Part shown: piece after piece, positions 46,987 through 60,063 of the stretch
Layout: each line of letters opens with the position of its first letter
Position numbering within the stretch: position 1 is the first letter of the stretch
Source of the DNA: Hexactinellida sp. DTS-2022
Lineage: Eukaryota > Porifera > Hexactinellida
Assembly: GCA_028753945.1 (NCBI GenBank)
Contig: JAPNXP010000004.1
Location: 3,782,001-3,846,000, forward strand
Length of the DNA stretch: 64,000 nucleotides
Direction of reading: 5' to 3'
Notes under the pieces: generated by a model
Told to the model about the DNA's origin: nothing
What the model saw: the letters and a program-made list of their open reading frames with translations, nothing else
Database searches by the model: none
Made by a program: the position numbers and the translations under genes

Positions 46987-49493
46987 AAAAATAATAATAA
47001 TAAAATCCAAAATTGCAGCCTGTGCCGACGCATGTTCATTTGGTGGCACTATATTTTGGTGGTGGTCTATTGATAGTGCCTCCAATGGAACATGCTGTCG
47101 GCACAGGCTGCAATTTTGGATTTTTTTTCACCAAGTCATCATCACTATAAAGGTGTTAAATTATTTCAGAAAGGTGTTTCAGAAGGCTACGACCCTTAGA
47201 GTGGTGGAAGTTTCCATTTTGCTCACTTCGTTTCAAAGATATTCAAGTTTCAGTAGAATATAATAAGTGATGAATCAGCATTTTTTATGTGAGTGTTGGG
47301 TCATCACCCAACTCCAACTAACCCATTTTAATAATATAATTCACAAAATTGTAAAAATACATTTTTTTGACGATGTCATCATCACCTCAAGGTGTCAAGA
47401 TCCACTTGTATAGGTGGTACGTGCCATAAGGACCAATTGATAAATTTAAAGTTTGTTTCTATCTTGTATCATTTCTGAGATTAATGAAATTTAGACAATT
47501 AGTATAAATATTTAATTAATCTAAGATAATTTAACACCAATATTATTTACATCAAAATAAATTAAGTTCAATATTTTCTATAATAATTAATTTAAATTTA
47601 ATTTCACTATCATATTTGAATTCAGCGCACTCGATACCCTAATAATCTAATTGGAACCGTTTCTCTAAGTTAAACACAGAGCGAATTAATTAGAATTAAA
47701 TATCTCATGTATCCATTGTTCAAGAATATTCTGAGCAGAAATAAATATAATCACATAATCTGTTGTTGTTATGGAATGTAAAATCTTAGTTTTCAATTAG
47801 AAAATAGAAGCCTACTCGATCTCACAAGTTGAATCAATGTAATTATCACAAGTTGAAACAATAGAATTCGATTTAACACTTCAATTGAACTGAAGTGTTA
47901 GTAAACAAAGGAAACTTGCAACTCAATTGTGGCACAAACGAAACTCAATTTAAAAATTCGTGCACTGTGAAAAGGTGTAGAATTTAATTCTCTATCGAAT
48001 GCATATAAATTAACTATTTGTGCACTATTTATTGTTCTTTTTCTAATATTAAACAGGTGCAAAAATGTGTCCAAAAAAATGTAGTAAAAAATCGTGACCC
48101 CAGGTGCACATCTGTAACCCATGAGACACCTGTCCTGAAATTTTGGGTTCTTAGTTAATTAAACTCTGTTCAGTGGACGATCTACGGACCAAAAATAATA
48201 ATAACTAACCAAGGCAGTAAGATTAGAACTGGGCCACTATACTATAGTATAGTCGGCACAGTAATAATAATATAAAAAATCCAAAATTGCAGCCTGTGCC
48301 GACGCATGTTCCTTTGGTGGCACTATATTTTGTTGGTTATTTATTGATAGTGCCTCCAAAGGAACATGCTGTCCGCACAGGCTGCAATTTTGGATTTTTT
48401 TTTCGTCATTTCATCATCACTATGAAGGTGTTTTATTATTTCAGAAAGGTGTTTCAAAAGGCTACGACCCTTAGTGAGTTGGAAGTTTCGTTTTTGCTCA
48501 CTTCGTTTCAAAGATATTCTCGTTTCAGTAGAATATTATAAATGATGAGTCAGCATTTTTTATCTGCGTGTTGGGTATTCACCCATCTCCAACCAACCCA
48601 TGCGAAATATTTAATTAACAAAATTGTAAAAACACATTTTTTTGACGATGTCATCATCACCTCAAGGTGTCAAGACCCATTTCTAGAGGTGTTACGTGGC
48701 ATAAGGATCAATTGAGTAATTGGAAGTTTGTTTCTATCTTGTATCATCTCTGAGATTTATGATATTTAATTAATTAGTATAAATAATTATCAATATTATA
48801 TATAATTTAACACCAATTTCAATGTCAACTTACAATTATTAAGTTAAATTATTTTGCATAAATAATTAATTAATTAATTTGGTTATCCAATTTCATTCCG
48901 CACTCTCGATAACCCCTAATAAACAAATTGGAAGCATCTATATAGGTAATATACTGACAGAATTAATTATAATTAATTACGTCAGTATATTAACAGTGCA
49001 ATAATATTCTCGCAGAAGTAAATATAATCACATAATCTGTCGTTGTTATGAAACATATAATCTTTTTTTTCAATAGGAAAATAGAAGCCTACTCGATCTC
49101 ACAAGTTGAATCAATATAATTATTACAAGTTGTAACAATGGAATTAGATTTCACAGTTTTATTGAAATTGAAGTGTTGAGTAAACATCGGAATTTCAACT
49201 CCCATTTATGGCAGAAATTAAACCAATTTTAGCAAATTTTATTCTCCCATCAAACGCAGAATTTTAAGATGAATCCAAATATGAAATAAAATTTGGGGGT
49301 TTAGTAAAAGATATTTTGAGTTATGGACCAGACAAATTTTGAAAGGTGTTAAAGATGTGTCCAAAATTTGTTAATCAAAAATCGTAACCCCAGGTGCACA
49401 TCTGTAACCCATGAGACACTTGTGCTAAAAATTTGGGCTCTTAGTTGATAAACCTCTGTTCTGTGGAGTGGCTACGGATAAAAAATAATAATA

Positions 49494-50705
49494 AAATCCA
49501 AAATTGCTGCCTGTGCCGACGCATGTTCCTTTGGTGGCACAATATTTTGTTGGTTGTTTATTGATAGTGCCTCCAAAAGAACTTGCTGTCGGCGCAGGCA
49601 GCAATTTTGGATTTTTTTTTCGCAATGTCATCATCACTATGAAGGTGTTAAATTATTTCAAAAAGGTGTTACAGAAGGCATCGACCCTTAGAGTGGAGGA
49701 AGTTTCCATTTAGTTCACATAATTTTAGAGATATTCAAGTTTGAGTAGAATATAATAGCTGATGACTCAGCATTTTTTATGTGAGTGTTGGGTCATCACC
49801 CAACATCAACTAACCCATTTTAAATATCGAATTAAAAAAATTGTAAAAGTACATTTATTTGACGATGTCATCATCACCTCAAGGTTTCAAGACCCATTTG
49901 TTGAGGTGTTATGTGGCATAAGGACCAATTGATAAATTGAAAGTTTGTCTCTATCTTGTATTATCTCTGAGATTAATGAAATTTAGCTAATTAGTATAAA
50001 TATTTTATTTATTAATTTATTATTTAGCACCATTATTATATACAGCAAAATAAATTAAGTTCAATTATTTGCAATTATTATTAATTTAAATTGAATTTCA
50101 CTATAATATTTGAATTCCACGCACTCGATAACCCCAATAATCTATTTGGAACCGTCTATAAGTTAAATACAAAATGAATTAATTATAATTAATTAAGTCA
50201 GTACATTAATTGTGCAAGAATATTCTCGCCGAAATAAATATAATCACTTAATCTGTCGTTGTTGTGGAATGTAAAATCTTAACGGTTCTATCATAAACCA
50301 TCTTTAGTTTAATGCCATTCATTCATTATGTATTGATAATAAATTATATTATTAGTTATTTATATTAGCAATGTTATCCACGGTTGAGTTGAATTAAGTC
50401 AACAAATTCCTTATATTATATTATTTAATTTAATCCATTGTATGGTAAATTAAATAGAAGCCAGCTAGAATTCACAAGTTAAATCAATATAATTGTAGCA
50501 AGTTGAAACAATAGTGTAAGATTTAACAACTTAAATCAATATAAATATTACAAGTTGAAACAATGGAATTAGATTTCACAGTTTTACTGAAATTGAAGTG
50601 TGAGTAAACAAAGAAATTTCAACCCCCATTTATGGCAGAAATAAAACTCTTTATTAAAAGTTTTCTTCTCCCATCAGACGCAAAATTTTATGGTGAATCC
50701 AAATA
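49494..50705 (+). repeat. Segmental duplicate of 44,305-45,540
   Basis: See the partner's diagnostic variants. The last part (50,520-50,700) is also almost identical to 55,680-55,860, including 'tctttattaaaagttttc'. Confidence 0.85.
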
Positions 50706-51851
50706 TGAAAAAAATCCAAAATTGCAGCCTGTGCCGACGCATGTTCCTTTGGTGGCACTATATTTTGTGGTTGGTTTACTGATAGTGCCTCCAAAGGAAC
50801 ATGCTGTCGCCACAGGCTGCAATTTTGGATTTTTTTTGCCAAGTCATCAACGTCCAAGGTGTGAAGAAGCATTTGTTATTTGGTCCGAGTCACAAGGAAC
50901 GGTAGATAAATTTGAAGTTTGTTTCTATCATAAACCATCTAGAGTTTAATGCCATTCATTCATTATGTATTGATAATAAATTATATTATTAGTTATTTAT
51001 TTTAGCAATGTTATCCACGGTTGGTTGAGTTGAGTCAACAAATTCCTTATATTATATTATTATATTTAATCCATTGTATAGTATTACTACAATTAAATAG
51101 AAGCCAGCTGGAATTTATAAGTTAAATCAATTTAATTATTGCAAGTTGAAACAATAGTGAAAGATTTAACAAGTTAAATCAATATAAATATTACAAGTTG
51201 AAACAATGGAATTAGATTTCACAGTTTTACAGTAATTGAAGTGTGAGTAAACAAAGAAATTTCAACCCCTATTTATGGCAGAAATTAAACCCTTTATTGA
51301 AAATTTTCTTCTCCCATCAGACGCAGAATTTTATGGTGAATCCAAATATGAAATAAAATTTTGGGGTTTATAAAAACATATTTTGAGTTATGGACCAGAC
51401 AAATTTTGAAAGGTGTTAAAGATGTGTCCAAAATTTGTTAATCAAAGATCGTAACCCCAGGTGCAAATTAGACGGTCCCATCGCACCTACATGACAAGTT
51501 TCAGCCCATCAACTATAAAGCTCTGGCCAGGGCACCGTCTACGGAGAAAAAAAAAATAATAATAAAAATAATAAAGGCAGTGATTCCAATACTGGGCCAC
51601 TATACTATAGTATAGTCGGCACAGTAATAAAATTTGGGGGTTTAGTAAAACAATTTTTGAGTTATGGACCAGACAAAATTTGAAAGGTGTTAAAGATGTG
51701 TCAAAAATTTCTTAATCAAAAATCGTGACCCCAGGTGCAAATTAGACGGTCCCTCCGCAACTACATGCCAAGTTTCAGCCCATCAACTATAAAGCTCTGG
51801 CCAGGGCACCGTCTACGGAGAAAAAAAAAATCCAAAATTGCACCCTGTGCC

Positions 51852-52099
51852 CATAGGCGCCGAAAGTGGGGGGGTTAGGGAGGGTGTCACCCCCCCTGGC
51901 CGAGGAGAAGTCAGGGAAGAAAAATGGAAAATTACTGATTCCATAATGAGTTTGTATAAATTTCAGTTGATGATGTGTATATCTATACAATTATCCCCAT
52001 CCAACATTGATTTTATCCCCATACGTATTGTTTTTTTAACTTTGACATTTGAATATTACGTCACACCCCCCCTAGCGTTTGAGAGTTTCGGCGCCCATG
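51852..52099. mobile_element. 248-bp MITE inserted into a central hairpin
   Basis: Ends CATAGGCGCCGAAA and, inverted, CATGGGCGCCGAAA. The exact 8-bp duplication CCTGTGCC (51844-51851, 52100-52107) splits the hairpin's left arm. CA termini and the 8-bp duplication allow hAT or P superfamily. Interior has G7 and C7 runs; no coding. Confidence 0.9.
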
Positions 52100-55000
52100 C
52101 CTGTGCCGACGCATGTTCCTTTGGTGGCACTATATTTTGTCAGTTGTTTATTGATAGTGCCTCCAAAGGGACATGCTGTCGGCGCAGGCTGCAATTTTGG
52201 ATTTTTTTCGCCAAGTCATCAATGCCCAAGGTGTGAAGAAGCATTTGTTAAATGTTCCGAGTCACAAGGAACGGTAGATATATTTGAAGTTTGTTTCTAT
52301 CTTAAACCATCTTGAGTTTAATGCCATTCATTCATTATGTATTGATAATAAGTTATATTAATAGATATTTACTTTAACAATGTTATCCACGGTTGGTTGA
52401 GTTGAGTCAACAAATTCCTTATATTATATTATTTTATTTAATCCATTGTATAGTAATACTACAATTAATTAGAAGCCAGCTGGAATTTATAATTTAAATC
52501 AATTTAATTATCGCAAGTTGAATCAATAGAGTAAGATTTAGCAAGTTAAATCAATATAATTATTACAAGTTGAAACAATGGAATTAGATTTAACAGTTAT
52601 ACTGAAACTGAAGTGTGAGTAAACAAAGAAATTTCAACCCCCATTTATGGCAGAAATAAAACTCTTTATTGAAAGTTTTCTTCTCCCATCAGACGCAGAA
52701 TTTTATGGTGAATCCAAATGTGAAATAAAATTTAGGGGTTTAGTAAAACATATTTTGTGTTATGGACCAGACAAATTTTGAAAGGTGTTAAAGATGTGTC
52801 AAAAATTTGTTAATCAAAAATCGTAACCCCAGGTGCAAATCAGACGTCGACTCCGAACCAACATTCCAAGTTTTAGCCCTCTATGTACATAGGTGTGGCC
52901 AGGGCACCTGCTACGGAGAAATAAAAATAATAAAAATAAAAAATAAAATCCAAAATTGCACCCTGTGCCGACGCATGTTCCTTTGGTGGCACTATATTTT
53001 GTTGGTTGTTTATTGATAGTGCCTCCAAAGGAACATGCTGTCGGCTCAGGCTGCAATTTTGGATTTTTTTTTGCCAAGTCATCAACGCCCAAGGTGTGAA
53101 GAAGCATTTGTTAATTGGTCCGAGTCACAAGGAACGGTAGATAAATTTGAAGTTTGTTTCTATCTTAAACCATCTTGAGTTTGATGCCATTCATTCATTA
53201 TGTATTGATAATAAATTATATTATTAGTTATTTATCTTAGCATTGTTATCCACGGTTGAGTTGAATTAAGTCAACAAATTCCTTATATTATATTATTTTG
53301 TTTAATCCATTGTATGGTAAATTAAATAGAAGCCAGCTGCAATTTATAAGTTAAATCAATTTAATTATCGCAAGTTGAATCAATAGAGTAAGATTTAACA
53401 AGTTAAATCAATATAATTATTACAAGTTGAAACAATGGAATTAGATTTAACAGTTATACTGAAACTGAAGTGTGAGTAAACAAAGAAATTTCAACCCCCA
53501 TTTATGGCAGAAATAAAACTCTTTATTGAAAGTTTTCTTCTCCCATCAGACGCGGAATTTTATAGTGAATCCAAATGTGAAATAAAATTTGGGGGTTTAG
53601 TAAAACAATTTTTGAGTTATGGACCAGACAAAATTTGAAAGGTGTTAAAGATGTGTCAAAAATTTCTTAATCAAAAATCGTTACCCCAGGTGCAAATTAG
53701 ACGGTCCCATCGCACCTGCATGCAAAGTTTAAGCCCATCAACTATAAAGCTCTGGCCAGGGCACCGTCTACGAGAAAAAAAAAAAAAAAATCCAAAATTG
53801 CAGCTGTGCCGACGCATGTTCCTTTCGTGGCACTATATTTTGTTGATGGTTTATTGATAGTGCCTCCAAAGGAACATGCTGTCGGCGCAGGCTGCAATTT
53901 TGGATTTTTTTTCGCCATGTCATCATCACTATGAAGGTGTTAAATTATTTCAAAAAGGTGTTACAGAAGGCATCGACCCTTAGAGTGGTGGAAGTTTCCA
54001 TTTAGTTCATATAATTTTAGAGATATTCAAGTTTGAGTAGAATATAATAGCTGATGACTCAGCATTTTTTATGTGTGTGTTGGGTCATCACCCAACATCA
54101 ATTAACCCATTTTAAATATCGAATTAACAAAATTGTAAAAATACATTTTTTTGACGATGTCATGATCACCTCAAGGTGTCAAGACCCACTTGTATAGGTG
54201 GTACCTGGCATAAGGACCAATTGATAAATTGAAAGTTTGTTTCTATCTTGTATCATCTCTGAGATTAATGAAATTTATCTAATTAGTATAAATATTTAAT
54301 TTATTTATATATTATTTAACACGATTATTATATACAGCAAAATAAATTAAGTTCAATTATTTGCAATTATTATTAATTTAAATTGAATTTCACTATAATA
54401 TTTGAATTCCACGCACTCGATAACCCCAATAATCTATTTGGAACCGTCTATAAGTTAAATACAAAATGAATTAATTATAATTAATTAAGTCAGTCATTAA
54501 TTGTGCAAGAATATTCTCGCCGAAATAAAAATAATCACTTAATCTGTCGTTGTTGTGGAATGTAAAATCTTAACGGTTCTATCATAAACCATCTTTAGTT
54601 TAATGCCATTCATTCATTATGTATTGATAATAAATTATATTATTAGTTATTTATTTTAGCAATGTTATCCATGGTTGGTTGAGTTGAGTCAACAAATTCC
54701 TTATATTATTATATTATATTCAATCCATTGTATAGTAATACTAGAATTAAATAGAAGCCAGCTGGAATTTATAAGTTGAATCAATTTAATTATCGCAAGT
54801 TGAAACAATAGTGAGAGATTTAACAAGTTCAATCAATATAATTATTACAAGTTGAAACAATGGAATTAGATTTCACAGTTTTATTGAAATTGAAGTGTTG
54901 AGTAAACAAAGGAATTTCAACCCCCATTTATGGCAGAAATTAAACCAATTTTAACAAATTTTCTTCTCCCATCAGACGCAGAATTTTAAGATGAATCCAA

Positions 55001-56087
55001 ATATTAAATAAAATTTTGGGGTTTATTAAAACATATTTTGAGTTATGGACCAGACAAATTTTGAAAGGTGTTAAAGATGTGTCAAAAATTTGTTAATCAA
55101 AAATCGTAACCCCAGGTGCAAATTAGACGGTCCCATCGCACCCACATGCCAAGTTTCAGCCCATCAACTATAAAGCTAAGTCCAGGGCACCGTCTACGGA
55201 GAAAAAATAAAAATAATAAAAAAAAAAATCCAAAATTGCACCCTGTGCCGACGCATGTTCCTTTGGTGGCACTATATTTTATTGGTTGGTTATTGATAGT
55301 GCCTCCAAAGGAGCATGCTGTCAGCACAGGGTGCAATTTTGGATTTTTTTTCGCCCAGTCATCAACGCCCAAGGTGTGAAGAACCATTTGTTAATTGGTC
55401 GGAGTTACAAGGAACGGTAGATAAATTTGAAGTTAGTTTCTATCATAAACCATCAAGAGTTTAATGCCATTCATTCATTATGTATTGATAATAAAATATA
55501 TTATCAGGAATTTATTTTAGCAATGTTATCCACGGTTGGTTGAGTTGAGTCAACAAATTCCTTATATTATTATAATTTATTTAATCCATTGTATAGTAAT
55601 ACTAGAATTAAATAGAAGCCAGCTGGAATTCACAAGTTAAATCAATATAATTGTAGCAAGTTGAAACAATAGTGTAAGATTTAACAACTTAAATCAATAT
55701 AAATATTACAAGTTGAAACAATGGAATTAGATTTCACAGTTTTACTGAAATTGAAGTGTGAGTAAACAAAGAAATTTCAACCCCCATTTATGGCAGAAAT
55801 AAAACTCTTTATTAAAAGTTTTCTTCTCCCATCAGACGCAAAATTTTATGGTGAATCCAAATATGAAATAAAATTTGGGGGTTTAGTAAAACAATTTTTG
55901 AGTTATGGACCAGACAAAATTTGAAAGGTGTTAAAGATGTGTCAAAAATTTCTTAATCAAAAATCGTGACCCCAGGTGCAAATTAGACGGTCCCTCCGCA
56001 ACTACATGCCAAGTTTCAGCCCATCAACTATAAAGCTCTGGCCAGGGCACCGTCTACGGAGAAAAAATAATAATAAAAATAAAAATA

Positions 56088-56390
56088 AAGGCAGTGATTC
56101 CAATACTGGGCCACTATACTATAGTATAGTCGGCACAGTAATAAAGGCAGTGATTCTAATACTGGGCCACTATACTATAGTATAGTCGGCACAGTAATAA
56201 TAAAAATAATAAAGGCAGTGATTCTAATACTGGGCCACTATACTATAGTATAGTCGGCACAGTAATAAAGGCAGTAAGATTAGAACTGGGCCACTATACT
56301 ATAGTATAGTCGGCACAGTAAAAATAATAAAAATAATAAAGGCAGTGATTCCAATACTGGGCCACTATACTATAGTATAGTCGGCACAGT
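56088..56390 (+). repeat. Five palindrome cassettes in tandem
   Basis: Five intact cassettes with mixed linker types, followed by a normal hairpin at 56,402. Confidence 0.93.
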
Positions 56391-57605
56391 AAAAAAAAAA
56401 ATCCAAAATTGCAGCCTGTGCCGACGAATGTTCCTTTGGTGGCACTATATTTTGTTGGTTGTTTATTTATAGTGCCTCCAAAAGAACATGCTGTCGGCGC
56501 AGGCTGCAATTTTGGATTTTTTTTTTCACCATGTCATCATCACTATGAAGGTGTTAAATTATTTCAAAAAGGTGTTACAGAAGGCATCGACCCTTAGAGT
56601 GGTGGAAGTTTCCATTTAGTTCACTAAATTTTAGAGATATTCCAAGTTTGAGTAGAATATAATAGCTGATGACTCAGCATTTTATATGTGAGTGTTGGGT
56701 CATCACCCAACATCAACTAACCCATTTTAAATATTGAATTAACAAAATTGTAAAAACACATTTTTTTTACGATATCATCATCACCTCAAGGTGTCAAGAC
56801 CCACTTGTATAGGTGGCACGTGCCATAAGGACCAATTGATAAATTGAAAGTTTGTTTCTATCTTCTATGATCTCTGAGATTTCTGATATTTACTTAATTA
56901 GTATAAATAATTATTAATATTATTTATCATTTAACACCAATTTCAATGTCAACTTATGTTTATTAAGTTAAATTATTTTGTCATAAATAATTAATTAATT
57001 AATTTTGTTATCAAATTTCAATTCCGCACTCTCGATAACCCCTAATAAACAAATTGGAAGCATCTATATAAGTAATATACTGACTGAATTAATTATAATT
57101 AATTACGTCAGTCTATTAATAGTGCAATAATATTCTAGCAGAAGGAAATATAATCACACAATCTGTCGTTGTTATGGAATGTACAATCTTAGTTTCCAAT
57201 TAAAAAATAGAAGCCTACTCGATCTCACAAGTTGAATCAATATAATAATAACGAGTTGAAACAATAGAATTAGATTTAACACTTTCAATTGAACTGAAGT
57301 GTTAGTAAACAAAGGAAACTTGCAACTCAATTGTGGCACAAACTAAGTACAATTTTAAAATTCGTGCACTGTTAAAAGGTGTAGAATTTAATTTTCTATC
57401 GAATGCATGTAAATTTAATTTTCGGGTACTATTTATTGTTCCAGTTTCAATATAAAACAGGTGCAAAAATGTGTCCAAAAAAATGTAATAAAAAATCGTG
57501 ACCCCAGGTGCACATCTGTAACCCATGAGACACCTGTCCTGAAAATTCCAGTTCTTAGTAAATATAACTCTGTTCTGAGGAGAGGATACGGATAAAAAAT
57601 ATACC

Positions 57606-57859
57606 AAGGCAGTGATTCCAATACTGGGCCACTATACTATAGTATAGTCGGCACAGTAATAACTAACCAAAGCACTAAGACCAATACTGGGCCACTATAC
57701 TATAGTATAGTCGGCACAGTAATAATAATAATAATAAGTATAAAGGCAGTGAGATTAGAACTGGGCCACTATACTATAGTATAGTCGGCACAGTAATAAT
57801 AATAAAGGCAGTGATTCCAATACTGGGCCACTATACTATAGTATAGTCGGCACAGTAAA

Positions 57860-57897
<38 letters not shown>

Positions 57898-58519
57898 GTA
57901 TAAAGGCAGTGAGATTAGAACTGGGCCACTATACTATAGTATAGTCGGCACAGTAATAATAATAAAGGCAGTGATTCCAATACTGGGCCACTATACTATA
58001 GTATAGTCGGCACAGTAATAATAATAATATTAAAGGCAGTAAGAATAGAGCTGGGCCACTATACTATAGTATAGTCGGCACAGTAAAAATACAATAATAA
58101 AATAAAGGCAGTGATTCCAATACTGGGCCACGATACTATAGTATAGTCGGCACAGTAATAATAATAAAAATAATAAAGGCAGTGATTCCAATACTGGGCC
58201 ACTATACTAAAGTATAGTCGGCACAGTAATAATAAAGGCAGTGATTCCAATACTGGGCCACTATACTAAAGTATAGTCGGCACAGTAATAATATAGGCAG
58301 TGATTCCAATACTGGGCCACTATACTAAAGTATAGTCGGCACAGTAATAATAATAAAGGCAGTGATTCCAATACTGGGCCACTATACTATGGTATAGTCG
58401 GCACAGTAATAAAGGCAGTGATTCCAATACTGGGCCACTATACTAAAGTATAGTCGGCACTGTAATAAAGGCAGTGATTCCAATACTGGGCCACTATACT
58501 ATAGTATAGTCGGCACAGT
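57606..58519 (+). repeat. Fourteen palindrome cassettes in tandem
   Basis: Fourteen copies, linkers of variable (TAA)n, variants at the palindrome centre (ACTAAAGTA four times, ACTATGGTA once, a left-arm CACGATACTA once). No hairpin follows; the array orientation flips right after at 58,520. Confidence 0.93.
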
Positions 58520-58825
58520 AAAAAAGATTATATATTTCATAACAACGACAGATCATGTGATTATATTTACTTCTGCGATAATATTATTGCACTGTTAATA
58601 TACTGACGTAATTAATTATAATTCATTCAGTCAGTATATTTGTTACTTATATAGATGTTTCCAATTTGTTTATTAGGGGTTATCGAGTGTGTGGAATTGA
58701 AATTTGATGGCCAAATTAATTAATTAATTATTTATGACAAAATAATTTAAATTAATAACTGTAAGTTGACATTGAAATTGGTATATTATAAATAATATTA
58801 ATAATAATTTATACTAATTAATTAA
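58520..58825 (-). repeat. Complex repeat, minus orientation, long-arm part
   Basis: Reverse complement of the 'ctgtcgttgttatg', 'gcactctcgataacccc' and 'gtataaataatta' modules, cut off by the MULE-like insertion. Confidence 0.85.
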
Positions 58826-59828
58826 CGGAAAATTCCAAAAAAAAATTCCAAATATACTCAGCTTTTTACAGATACTCAAATATAAAACTAGATCTTTCCG
58901 AATCTGCTCAAGTTTTTCAATAAATTCCAAACCTACTCAACTTTTTAGTAAATTCACAGATCTACTCAAGTTTAGAAAGGCTATATTTAGTCTATCTTAT
59001 ATATTAAATCACAATGTTTTTGTGTTTGTTTGTTTGTGTGTTTGTTCAGAATTGATTGAGGAACTGGTAAAAGCTACAGACCTAAAATTTGGCAGTGGGG
59101 TGGGGAATACTGTATGCACAAACAAGTTCAATATCTAAAAAGATATTCACATAGATCTTCCATCACAAAAGGTGTCAAAACCTTTAGCCAATTAAATTCG
59201 AGGGTTGTTCCAGTATGGATTAGCAGCTAGCATTCAATTATACTAATTGAATGCTTTAGTGTCTGTCTAATGTTAAGCGTGCAATATGGAATACTGAGAC
59301 AGTAAATCTAATTGATCGAGAGGAAGTTCAGGCATCTAATCTGTTATTTGTGTTCTGTCTGTCTAGCCATACATTTATAACCATTGTGTATTTGATATCA
59401 AATTATTACCAATCAATACAATAACTTCTCCACATACCAAAGTTAGGGGTCCACTGGTACAGTTTCTTAGTGATATTTAATTTTTTATTTGAATTGGTAT
59501 ATTATTATACACGGACAAGCTTATATATCTAGAAAATTATCTGTTCAAATTTGCATAAATATCCAAATTATTTAATCTGTCCTTATAGAAACCTGTAGCT
59601 AGGATGAACGGATATAAATAGACAGCTAGCGGCCACAAATCAAGAACGACATTTAATTTGAAAAGGAACATGCTTGAAATACAAGCGAGGGCCGCAGGCC
59701 CGAGTACAAGTTGTAAGGACGCGCGTAGAGCAGACGAGCAGATCGTACTAATAAATATTTTTTGTGGTTGGGATCTCCATACTAGTTTCAATAATCCAAT
59801 AAAACTTGAGTATTTTTGGAATTTTCCC
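58826..59828. mobile_element. MULE-like foldback element with nested Helitron-like insert
   Basis: Ends GGAAAATTCC.. and ..GGAATTTTCC with AATTAATTAA repeated on both sides (58816-58825, 59829-59838); 9-10-bp duplications and long inverted ends suit Mutator-like elements. Removing it restores 'atactaattaattaaatatc', the array sequence. Homolog at 10,987. Confidence 0.75.
58995..59745 (+). mobile_element. Helitron-like element, precise 751-bp insertion
   Basis: Starts TCTTATATATTAAATCACAA and 'tgtttgtttgtgtg', like the 5' ends at 9,517 and 13,586. The flanks 'tagtcta' and 'tactaataaatatt' are contiguous in the MULE copy at 10,987-11,312, so it sits between A and T without duplication, as Helitrons do. 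A GGGCC-gca-GGCCC stem lies about 50 bp from the end. The canonical CTRR end is not obvious. Confidence 0.65.
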
Positions 59829-60063
59829 AATTAATTAAATATCATAAATCTCGGAGATTTAATATAGAAGATAGAAACAAACTTCCAATTTATCAATTGA
59901 TCGTTATGTCACATAACACCTCTACAAATGGGTCTTGACACCTTGAGGTATTGATGACATCGTAAAAATAATGTGTTTTTACAATTTTGTGAATTCTATA
60001 TTTCGAATGGGTTGGTTGGTGTTGGGTCATCACCCAACACTCACATAAAAAATGCTGACTCAT
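59829..60063 (-). repeat. Complex repeat, minus orientation, between MULE and hAT
   Basis: Contains the inverted 'gataaattggaagtttg', 'cctcaaggtgtcaagaccc' and 'gttgggtcatcacccaac' modules, ending at TGACTCAT, the hAT target. Confidence 0.88.

Larger units (their letters stand above)
40206..58520 (+). repeat. Complex repeat array, block 3, plus orientation
   Basis: Fourteen hairpins with the same module order. Several head types mix: 'gacggtc..ccgtctacgg', 'gacgtcgactcc..acctgctacgg' and type C 'cccatgagacac' at about 48.0, 49.4 and 57.5 kb. 44,305-45,540 and 49,494-50,705 are close duplicates. At 50,705 the sequence jumps from 'aaatatgaaa' directly to the hairpin, omitting the head. No gene; the open frames are repeat shadows. 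Confidence 0.9.

Noticed and set aside
20261-58250. Many open frames of 60-115 codons with shared peptides (for example LCIQVWPGHLLRR)
   Set aside because: They recur only because the DNA repeats, occur on both strands of the same module, start and stop inconsistently, and cross hairpins and microsatellites.
59537-59830. 97-codon open frame on the minus strand
   Set aside because: Runs across the Helitron-like insert and the MULE terminus; no domain.
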